From UBA4132 sp037133675 (GTDB taxonomy: Bacteria > Pseudomonadota > Gammaproteobacteria > Methylococcales > Methylomonadaceae), in the NCBI GenBank assembly GCA_037133675.1, contig JBAXNR010000010.1, positions 1 to 64,000 of the forward strand: a DNA stretch of 64,000 nucleotides, in the 5' to 3' direction. Position 1 is the stretch's first letter; every line of letters starts with the position of its first letter. Shown here piece after piece: positions 7,002-13,408 of the stretch. The notes under the pieces were generated by a model that saw nothing but the letters and a program-made list of their open reading frames with translations, was not told the origin of the DNA and made no database searches. The position numbers and the translations under genes were made by a program.

Positions 7002-9446
7002 TTATGCCAATGTGTAAGCCTTTACAGGTTTAGCATTTTCACTTTTTGGTGATAAAAAAGTTACCTGTAAAATTCCATCGTCTATCATGTCCTTTAACGT
7101 GGATACCACAAGCTTTGATCTATTGCCTGTAAAGTCTGAAAAAGGTTTAGTTTGTATTTTTGCTTGGATAATCGCTCTTTCTACTTTTGGTTTGTTGTCA
7201 TACTGAAACAGAGTGAGAATTGAGGTGTACTCAGCTTTCGTGCCAATAATGCCCTTATCCCTGCATAGCCTTAAATTCGCCTCAATCATTGCCCCAACAA
7301 TACCAATAGCGGCTTTAACGTGCTTTAAGTCTATGGTGGTGGTTTTGTTACCGTCTAACAGGTGCAAGTTAGCCGCTATTTTCATGATCTGCATATTCAC
7401 CTTACCCGCCGCGCCTCTTATGGCTATGTGAGAATACCGCCCGCCATCGGCTAGGTGTTTCTCTATACTGTTACGATATTCAGCAATCAATCGCCATCCA
7501 TCGGCACAAATATCCAGCCGTGATAATTCGCTAAATGGTAATGGTTCACTGATAACATAACTTGCGAATACTTCACAAATTGCGCTGTATTGGTTTGTCA
7601 GGTCATGATTGATTATTGCTGTTTGGGTAAAGTCTCTTGTACCTAAATTATGCGGTTCGGCAATAAATAAAAACCGTTCGGCTAATCCAGTGCCATTACT
7701 GGCTTTTAACAGGTTCTCAATACCGCCGTTTTGTGCAAACATCACCGCGCCCCCGACAACTGCCCCGTAATAACCATCACGACTAACCCGCAAACTGCCC
7801 ATATAACCGCCATCAAAGCCATTTAAAAGCAGGTCGTTATTGCTGGCTTTATCTGAATAGCAATAGCCTAAAATCGTGTTAAATAAGCCCTGTTCACTGG
7901 ATACCGCGCTAAAATACCCACCGCTATGGCTTAGGCTTTGTTCTAACGCTTCGGCGGTGGTGTTGGTGGTAAACAGTACGCTTTTAAGCACTTTCTGGCA
8001 GTTTTGTAGCTCTTGCTCTTGTTCAGGGGTCAGTTCTTTTTTATCGATTGCGTATAACGCGCTTAACCGCTCTTTAGTCTGGTTTTTAACCGCTTTTTCA
8101 GCCGTGTAGAATGGCTCTTGAAAGGTGTTCATTGCCCAGCTTTTACCCATTGCGGGCGGTTGCTCGCCTATCGCATATAAACCTATTGGAAAAATACCGC
8201 CGTGTTGGTACTCAACACAGTATCGACGACACGCAACAGAGGAAAACACGCCCAAGCCCATTAAAAAAACCGTGTGAGGTGGTAAATAGGTCGCTTTGGC
8301 AATGTTTAGAGAAAGTTGTTTTAAGATGTGCTTATCATCAACAAATTGTAAAAACTCAACACTGCAATAATGGGATTCTGTATCCAGTGTGTTATTGAAT
8401 GAACCGTTATCCTGGTCTGTTAAAGGTTCTGTTTTTGGTGTGGGTGTGTCGGTGATCGTGTTCAGTGCGTTACCGTTTACGGCTTTTTCAATAACCGCTT
8501 TTACCGCTTCACTGCCTTGTTTGTGCCATAAATCCCAAAAGTCGCATTTTTCATCATTGCCAAGTGAAGGAATAGCCACAACACAACCATCAATTTCCCT
8601 TCTGATTTTAAACGCGGTCTCTAGCCCTATGTTGGGTGTTCCATTGGTTTTAATGTCATTATCAGCAAGGATAACCAATATTGCCGTTGGATTAAGTTCA
8701 CGCATAACTTTTGCTACGGCTAACAGGTTTCCCACGTCCACAGCGGAAACCGCTGGAATGATATAGCCCATTGCATCAAAACACGCGCCCACGGTTGCCA
8801 AGCCTTCACCTATCATGATTTTATGAGCGGCTTTCAATTGCTCCAATGTAGCAAAAGGATAAAAGCACCCTTGCTTTTTACCGCCTTTCAATAAATCCTT
8901 GTTATCGGCTAGATTCTCATTAATTGCCTGAATGGAAACCACATTACCGCTTTTATCCACCAATGGAATAATTAGCGCGTTTTGCCAGTTGCGTTGTTTC
9001 CATAAACCGCATTTAATCAGTAAATTACCGTTAAAACAGTCGATACCCTTAGCCACAACATAAGGATGTTTTTCAACAGTGTGTGCAGGTGTTTCACGGT
9101 AAATATCCAGTGCTAATTTTGCTTTTTCAGCATGAATTTTCGCCTGTTCTTTTTCGGCTTGTTGCTGTTTTTGCTTAATATCGGCTTGGCTTATTGGTTC
9201 GCCTTGATAATCGCCTTTAAACGTCCAATTCAGTTTGGTGTCTGTTCTAAAATATTGAACATAGCCCGCTGGTTTACCGTCCAAGTGTAAGGTATACGCG
9301 CCGCTTAACTTGCCTGATTTTTCGCCATTGATTTTAAAACGGTGTAATTTACCATCAGTTATTAAATCAGGTGGTAACTCAATACCCGCGCTGGTTTGTG
9401 CAAAGTCTTTAAAATCGGCAATGATTTCGTAATAGTTGGTGTTCAT
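7002..9446 (-). CDS. Toprim/DUF3987 primase-helicase-like replication protein
   Basis: An 814-aa replication protein. The N-terminal third includes a Toprim-like domain: the acidic motif IGEGLATVGAC at about residue 220 and LADNDIKTNG some 50 residues later. The second half matches DUF3987, an ATPase-like domain common in mobile-element primases, with a P-loop-like GEQPPAMGKSW. The first Gly of the Walker A motif is displaced, so ATP binding is not certain. Start 9446 is chosen because AGGAAAA lies 8 nt upstream; the ATG at 9476 has no ribosome site. It is functionally equivalent to the P4 alpha protein and sits beside the iterons and ssb. Confidence 0.85.
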   Translation of the reverse strand: MNTNYYEIIADFKDFAQTSAGIELPPDLITDGKLHRFKINGEKSGKLSGAYTLHLDGKPAGYVQYFRTDTKLNWTFKGDYQGEPISQADIKQKQQQAEKEQAKIHAEKAKLALDIYRETPAHTVEKHPYVVAKGIDCFNGNLLIKCGLWKQRNWQNALIIPLVDKSGNVVSIQAINENLADNKDLLKGGKKQGCFYPFATLEQLKAAHKIMIGEGLATVGACFDAMGYIIPAVSAVDVGNLLAVAKVMRELNPTAILVILADNDIKTNGTPNIGLETAFKIRREIDGCVVAIPSLGNDEKCDFWDLWHKQGSEAVKAVIEKAVNGNALNTITDTPTPKTEPLTDQDNGSFNNTLDTESHYCSVEFLQFVDDKHILKQLSLNIAKATYLPPHTVFLMGLGVFSSVACRRYCVEYQHGGIFPIGLYAIGEQPPAMGKSWAMNTFQEPFYTAEKAVKNQTKERLSALYAIDKKELTPEQEQELQNCQKVLKSVLFTTNTTAEALEQSLSHSGGYFSAVSSEQGLFNTILGYCYSDKASNNDLLLNGFDGGYMGSLRVSRDGYYGAVVGGAVMFAQNGGIENLLKASNGTGLAERFLFIAEPHNLGTRDFTQTAIINHDLTNQYSAICEVFASYVISEPLPFSELSRLDICADGWRLIAEYRNSIEKHLADGGRYSHIAIRGAAGKVNMQIMKIAANLHLLDGNKTTTIDLKHVKAAIGIVGAMIEANLRLCRDKGIIGTKAEYTSILTLFQYDNKPKVERAIIQAKIQTKPFSDFTGNRSKLVVSTLKDMIDDGILQVTFLSPKSENAKPVKAYTLA

Positions 9447-9483
9447 GCTTAATTTTCCTAAAGGGAAAAAAGCCATAAATTAA

Positions 9484-9545
9484 CCGTGAAACAATCGACA
9501 AATCTGCGTATAATTACGCCTGCCCGCTTGTCGATTGCTTCACGG
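9484..9545. promoter_or_regulatory. 18-bp inverted repeat, candidate operator of the replication operon
   Basis: CCGTGAAACAATCGACAA (9484-9501) is matched by its inverse TTGTCGATTGCTTCACGG (9528-9545) with one mismatch and a 26-bp spacer. It lies just upstream of the primase-helicase start. The half-site TTGTCGATTG recurs at 6696-6705, upstream of ssb. Two uses of the same half-site upstream of replication genes suggest binding by an element-encoded regulator, perhaps the AlpA-like protein. Confidence 0.55.
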
Positions 9546-9546
9546 A

Positions 9547-9584
9547 AAACCCACGGCTTTGTATAAAGTCAGTGGGTTTTTTTA
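9547..9584. terminator. Terminator hairpin between the small-protein genes and the primase gene
   Basis: AACCCAC (9548-9554) pairs with GTGGGTT (9572-9578), with T-runs on both strands. It follows the stop of the 104-aa gene on the minus strand, so it may separate the early AlpA-side transcript from the replication operon. It can work in both directions. Confidence 0.65.
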
Positions 9585-9896
9585 TGCCTTGCGTTTCGAG
9601 TCTACATAAGCACTGGTAACTGCTTGAACGTCTTTAATTTCATTAATGGCGGTTTGTAGTGAGTAATACATAGCATCAGTGTCAATCCATTTATCTTTAC
9701 TTTCACTTGTTTTCATCATGTAGCCCGCCATAATTTCTAGCAGGGATATTGCCCTTGAGGTCATCATGTCGAAAGTATTGATAAAGTCGTTTTCGTTGGT
9801 TATGTCGTCATCTTTGTAGCTTAAACGATGTGTCAAAACGTCAATAGTGGGGCTGGTTTGGGTTTGCTCGGTTTGAGCTTGGTTGTTGGTAGGCAT
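9582..9896 (-). CDS. Hypothetical protein of the element (104 aa)
   Basis: Gln/Thr-rich start (NNQAQTEQTQTSPT) followed by a likely helical domain (TFDMMTSRAISLLEIMAGYMM). No family is recognised and no signal peptide is seen. Its ATG overlaps the stop of the preceding gene as TAATG, which indicates translational coupling. It sits upstream of the terminator at 9547, in the same transcript as the AlpA-like gene. Confidence 0.6.
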   Translation of the reverse strand: MPTNNQAQTEQTQTSPTIDVLTHRLSYKDDDITNENDFINTFDMMTSRAISLLEIMAGYMMKTSESKDKWIDTDAMYYSLQTAINEIKDVQAVTSAYVDSKRKA

Positions 9897-10135
9897 TACA
9901 CACCGCCTTTTTTAACGCCACTCATGATAACTTTGCTTAGCAAGTTGTATGCAGTGGCTATCTCAAGCTCTATCTCTGTGAATTCAAGTGCTGATTCATG
10001 GTCCCTAAACTGTATGGCTAAATTGCCCGCGTGGTTTTCAGCACGCTCTAGCCATTGCATAACTTTTGCTAAGGTTTGGGGATTTAAAACGATGGGGGCT
10101 TGTGCGTTAGGCACGGAATTATTTTGTGATTTCAT
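9896..10135 (-). CDS. Hypothetical protein of the element (79 aa)
   Basis: Begins MKSQNNSVPNAQAPIV with AAGGGA 8 nt upstream. The open frame runs on upstream to 10471, where an ATG overlaps the AlpA-like stop codon as ATGA, so a 191-aa form is possible. I favour the short form: it has a good ribosome site and the upstream part looks like the Ash/CI leader seen in P4-like elements rather than a folded domain. The short protein is mostly helical (QTLAKVMQWLERAENHAG). Function unknown. Confidence 0.55.
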   Translation of the reverse strand: MKSQNNSVPNAQAPIVLNPQTLAKVMQWLERAENHAGNLAIQFRDHESALEFTEIELEIATAYNLLSKVIMSGVKKGGV

Positions 10136-10471
10136 TGCGGTATCCCTTTGTAGAAGTGAATAACCGCCGCTTGTGAGACCAATCACGGGCGACGGACTGA
10201 ATAAGGTTGGTCTACCCGCAAAGGAACGGGCGAAACTTTTGAGGGTTTCCCTTAGACAGTCCGTCATAACAGATTTAACACGGATTAATACCATGTTATT
10301 TATGAAATTTGGACATAAAAAAACCGTTAAGGATAACGGTGATTTTTTATCACCTTTGCGCTGGAGACCAATCCAGACTTTCGTTTTTTGCGAAAGCGGG
10401 TAAAGCATAAACCGCAAAAGTAAAAACGTCAATGTACTTTGTTGTACTGCTTTGGTAATTGCCGCGTTCAT
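10136..10471 (-). other. Ash/CI-like leader region of the element (possible immunity RNA)
   Basis: The open frame upstream of the 79-aa protein contains SFAGRPTLFSPSP and GGYSLLQRDTAMKS, patterns found in proteins annotated as ash family in P4-like satellites. In P4 this part of the genome also encodes the CI immunity RNA, whose structure rather than its translation matters. On the minus strand I see short hairpins, for example CCCG-TTCCTTTG-CGGG near 10215-10230. Whether this is RNA, protein or both is not decidable from sequence alone. Confidence 0.4.
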
Positions 10472-10722
10472 GCTACACCGCCGTTCATTTTTTCGATTAA
10501 GGCGCGTATGTCTTCGACTTTATAGCCAACTGTCCGTTCTGATAATTTTACAGGCGCGGGGAAAATGCCTAGTTTTTGATTTTTTAGCCACGTTGTGCGA
10601 CAAATTGGAATAATACCCAGTGTGCCTTTTTTGGGATTGTTTACCAACTGATCTAAACGGACATAACCATCAGGTGGCAGGGTGTGGCGTGGTATGGTGG
10701 CGTTTTGTGATTCTGCTCTCAT
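10468..10722 (-). CDS. AlpA-like excisionase/transcriptional regulator
   Basis: An 84-aa winged-helix protein: GYVRLDQLVNNPKKG, then ICRTTWLKNQKLGIFPAPVKLSERTVGYKVEDIRALIEKM (described here in two parts). The pattern of HTH, F-P-x-P-x-K-L-x-x-R, x-V-G-[WY] and a terminal helix is the AlpA/MerR-like excisionase signature. These proteins regulate integrase and excision in P4-like elements. GAGG precedes the ATG. Its stop overlaps the next ATG as ATGA. Confidence 0.82.
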   Translation of the reverse strand: MRAESQNATIPRHTLPPDGYVRLDQLVNNPKKGTLGIIPICRTTWLKNQKLGIFPAPVKLSERTVGYKVEDIRALIEKMNGGVA

Positions 10723-10834
10723 GGTTTAAACCTCGTTTGAGTTTTTTTAAGTTTATGATTGCAGTGTGAACGCTGGCTTTTACTAAGTCAGGGAAGAAAA
10801 TTTTTTATTTTTGTTCCTTGATTTTGGTGTTTTT

Positions 10835-11608
10835 TTATGGTTTGTGTATTTGCTTTTCAATACTAGCTAGTGTTGACTCTCTCAGTAACCAATGCGCTGT
10901 AGGAATAGTCACTTTTTTTAATTTACCTTCTATATCTTTTTCAAACTCATCGGAAAAAATAATATTAGCTATATTTGTTTTAGTAATATTTTTACCCTCA
11001 AATTCTGCAATAAGCATTAAATCAATATAAGGTAGTATTCTGTGTGCAATCCATTTAGATAAGTGCTTATCGCTAAATTTATTTTTATTTGATTCAATGT
11101 CTGTGAATTTTCTATATTCAGTTAGCCAATGTTTAAAGTCTTTCATAATTTGTTCGTCAGTAGCGGATAAATCTACTGTTACATAGTGCATACTTGAATG
11201 ATATAAATCTTTATCTTTAAGTGTTAAATTCAAAGGCTTATTTATTATTTCATGGTGTTCGCTTGTAGTTTTAAAATCATATAATTCATGGAATTCAAAA
11301 AAAGTGCGTGTGTCTGTAGATGTTACTGAGTGTGTATCGAATGGATAAATAAGTTCATCCTCCCATAAATGCCAACGAAATATGCCTTTTTTTATAATTG
11401 GTGTTGTTTTAATACCGTCAAGCCATATTGGTAGCTTTTTTATTACTGGTAGTATTGTCGCAACAAATTCGCATTTATATTCAGGAATAATTAGTTTTTT
11501 AAAATACCACCTCATAAATAACTGGCGATACCAGCCTTTTAAATCAAGTTTTTCTAATTCGGCATAATTTTCTAAATTAAACCAACTGGTATCCAATTCA
11601 TTAGACAT
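10835..11608 (-). CDS. DUF6387-like protein of the element
   Basis: A 257-aa soluble protein beginning MSNELDTSWFNLENYAELEKLD. The W-F-x-L-x-x-Y start, the LKGWYRQLFMRW segment and the late WIAHRILPYIDL motif resemble DUF6387 proteins, which are usually found beside P4-type integrases. Function is not known. Start 11608 has GGAG 8 nt upstream; the earlier ATG at 11635 has none. Base composition is clearly more AT-rich than the flanking integrase, suggesting separate acquisition. It may be cargo, possibly defensive, but nothing proves that. Confidence 0.6.
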   Translation of the reverse strand: MSNELDTSWFNLENYAELEKLDLKGWYRQLFMRWYFKKLIIPEYKCEFVATILPVIKKLPIWLDGIKTTPIIKKGIFRWHLWEDELIYPFDTHSVTSTDTRTFFEFHELYDFKTTSEHHEIINKPLNLTLKDKDLYHSSMHYVTVDLSATDEQIMKDFKHWLTEYRKFTDIESNKNKFSDKHLSKWIAHRILPYIDLMLIAEFEGKNITKTNIANIIFSDEFEKDIEGKLKKVTIPTAHWLLRESTLASIEKQIHKP

Positions 11609-11715
11609 TGCTACACTCCATTCAAGTGCAATCATTACGAAAGGGGAAAACTGGAAATAGGGTAATGACTCCTACTTATCGCCCGCTAAAGCTATCCAGT
11701 TAAATCAATTGTACA

Positions 11716-12963
11716 TCAACCCTGTTTTTTAAACGCTATCACCTGCGCTCCATTGCGTAAGCCGTCTAAATAATCCCCCCACGCTTGCATCATGCGCCGC
11801 CTTTCGTCTAGGTATTGCGCTCGATTGTAAGCCGCTCGAACCTGATCGCGTGGCATGTGGCATAGTTGCCGCTCGATAGCATCAGGACTCCAGCCCTGTT
11901 CATTGAGTAGCGTTGAGGCTGTACCTCTAAAGCCGTGCGATGTCATGGTGTCACTGTCATAGCCTAGGCTTTTTAACGCGGTTCTTATGGCATTGTCTGA
12001 CATTGGTCTACCATCATTGCGTTGTGAGGGGAAAACATAACGACCATTGCCTGTTAATGGCTTGATGGTTTCCAGTATGGCGATTGCTTGTGTGGATAAG
12101 GGGACTATGTGCTGTGTATCGGTTTTTGTGACTAAATACCGCCATTCCTTAGTATTCGGGTCTATATCGCTCCATTGCATTTGTCTTATTTCACCAGGCC
12201 GTTGAAAAATTAGCGGTGATAATCGAAAAGCACACTGCACAATAAATGTGCCTTGATAGTTGTATATGTCTCTTAGCAGTTTTGCCACGTCTTGCGGATC
12301 GGTTAGAGCTGCCCTGTGTTTTACTTTTTTAGCGGGTATCTGTTTAGCTACCGCTTGCGCTGGATCGTAATCGGCTAAGCCGTGTGCTATGGCATAGCTG
12401 TATAACGCACTGATCTCTGCTCGTACACGGTGGGCAGTTTCCAGTTTTATGAATAAGGCTTTAACGATGCTGAATATAGCAGGTGATTTAATTTCATTAA
12501 TCGGCTGATCTCCAATAGCAGGAAAAACGAACTTTTCAAAATGCCTTATTTTCTTTTGGTGGGTTTGATCGTTGATGGTGTGGGCTGTTGAATTGAACCA
12601 TTCACGCGCTACATATTCAACGCTGTTTACTTTGGGTAAGCCATCATTAACGCGGTTTTCGTTTTCTGTTGCCAGTTGTCGAGCGGCTTTTTTTTCTTTT
12701 CGGGTATCGCTTGGATCAATTTCATCACTGACTTGTTTACGCGTTTTTTCAGCTTTTCGTCTTGCATCAGCTAAACCAGTGACAGGATAAACGCCTAATG
12801 ATAGCGTTTTACGTTTACCCTCTATGCAATAATCGAATCTCCACCACTTCGCGCCGTTAGGTTTTATCAGTAGATAGAGTCCACTACCATCATTAAACCG
12901 CCTGTCCTTATCCGCTGGTTTTGCGTTGCGTATAGCGGAATCGTTCAGAAGTTCTTTAGCCAT
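11716..12963 (-). CDS. P4-type tyrosine integrase (DUF4102 arm-binding domain)
   Basis: A 415-aa site-specific recombinase. The N-terminal 90 residues are the DUF4102 arm-DNA-binding domain (LNDSAIRNAKPADKDRRFND, then LSLGVYP...ARRKA). A SAM-like core-binding domain follows. The catalytic domain shows R255 (RPGEIR), H343-x-x-R346 (HGFR), H369 and nucleophile Y379 (AAYN). All active-site residues are present, so the enzyme should be functional. The gene lies next to the tRNA-Leu attachment site and probably catalyses integration there. GTTACTG-type motifs in its upstream region may couple its expression to its own binding. Confidence 0.95.
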   Translation of the reverse strand: MAKELLNDSAIRNAKPADKDRRFNDGSGLYLLIKPNGAKWWRFDYCIEGKRKTLSLGVYPVTGLADARRKAEKTRKQVSDEIDPSDTRKEKKAARQLATENENRVNDGLPKVNSVEYVAREWFNSTAHTINDQTHQKKIRHFEKFVFPAIGDQPINEIKSPAIFSIVKALFIKLETAHRVRAEISALYSYAIAHGLADYDPAQAVAKQIPAKKVKHRAALTDPQDVAKLLRDIYNYQGTFIVQCAFRLSPLIFQRPGEIRQMQWSDIDPNTKEWRYLVTKTDTQHIVPLSTQAIAILETIKPLTGNGRYVFPSQRNDGRPMSDNAIRTALKSLGYDSDTMTSHGFRGTASTLLNEQGWSPDAIERQLCHMPRDQVRAAYNRAQYLDERRRMMQAWGDYLDGLRNGAQVIAFKKQG

Positions 12964-12988
12964 TGTAGTAACTCATGTTTGAATTATG

Positions 12989-13032
12989 CAGTAACTTTTT
13001 CTTACTGCTAAAAGTTACTGTAACAGTTACTG
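12989..13032. promoter_or_regulatory. Right arm-type integrase sites / int promoter region
   Basis: GTTACTG occurs at 13014-13020 and 13026-13032, 12 bp apart, with a weaker TTACTG at 13002 and an inverted CAGTAAC at 12989-12995. The same motif with 12-bp spacing is present inside the left end. The block overlaps the region upstream of the integrase start (12963), so integrase binding here could also repress its own gene. Confidence 0.5.
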
Positions 13033-13067
13033 CAAAATCTGTCGAATCCCCGCGAATCTTAACGAAC

Positions 13068-13167
13068 TTAGAAGACAATAAAAAACCCGCTAAGCCTTGT
13101 AGCTTGCGGGTTTGATGTATTTCTGTGTACCTTGCTGTACTTACTTGGTGTGCCGAGAAAAGGACTT
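13068..13167. repeat. attR: tRNA-side copy of the attachment repeat
   Basis: Direct repeat partner of 4917-5012. It holds the tRNA-Leu terminator and the 3' end of the tRNA gene. The two copies share long exact blocks, for example GTGTACCTTGCTGTACTTAC. Crossover must lie within the shared block but cannot be placed more precisely from one junction pair. Confidence 0.88.
13077..13113 (-). terminator. Rho-independent terminator of tRNA-Leu
   Basis: On the minus strand AACCCGC-AAGC pairs with GCTT-AGCGGGTT around a short loop, followed by TTTTTTATT. It lies about 40 nt past the tRNA 3' end. The copy in attL carries one mismatch in the stem. Confidence 0.8.
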
Positions 13168-13233
13168 GAACCTTCACGGGCTTGCGCCCACCAGCACCTG
13201 AAGCTGGCGTGTCTACCATTCCACCACCTCGGC
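13151..13233 (-). tRNA. tRNA-Leu(CAG)
   Basis: An 83-nt class II tRNA. The acceptor 5' strand GCCGAGG pairs with TCTCGGC, with discriminator A at 13151. The anticodon arm is CCAGC-TTCAGGT-GCTGG, giving anticodon CAG, and there is a long variable arm (TGGGCGCAAGCCCG). The 3' CCA is not encoded at its proper place: after the discriminator the genome reads CACCA. The gene is the attachment site of the element. Confidence 0.95.
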
Positions 13234-13408
13234 ATGAGTTGCTGTTGACAGCAAAGTGAGCGGCGAACTATACGCATATAGGTTATTTTTGTCAATCAAG
13301 CAAAAAATAAATAACACGCATACGATAAAACAATGTTTTGCCTAATACCGTAAGCCTGTATCATAGCGGCTTAGCTTAATCCCGTCATTACTTTTATAGT
13401 GAATATAA

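Larger units (their letters stand above)
4917..13167. mobile_element. P4-like integrative element in the 3' edge of tRNA-Leu(CAG)
   Basis: The segment is bounded by direct repeats of about 80 bp (4917-4999 and 13068-13150) that differ at only two positions, continuing into a shorter shared stretch of tRNA 3' sequence. The right copy adjoins a complete tRNA-Leu; the left copy keeps only a decayed piece of its 3' end. All genes inside run on the minus strand. A P4-type tyrosine integrase begins about 100 bp from the tRNA-side repeat, followed by AlpA-like, primase-helicase, SSB and Ogr/Delta-like genes. This matches P4-like satellites and related islands. No capsid-size determinants (sid/psu), terminase or structural genes are seen, so whether it is packaged by a helper phage is open. 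Confidence 0.88.

Noticed and set aside
12956..13219. 87-codon minus-strand frame over tRNA-Leu and the attR repeat
   Set aside because: It only translates the tRNA, its terminator and the int upstream region.
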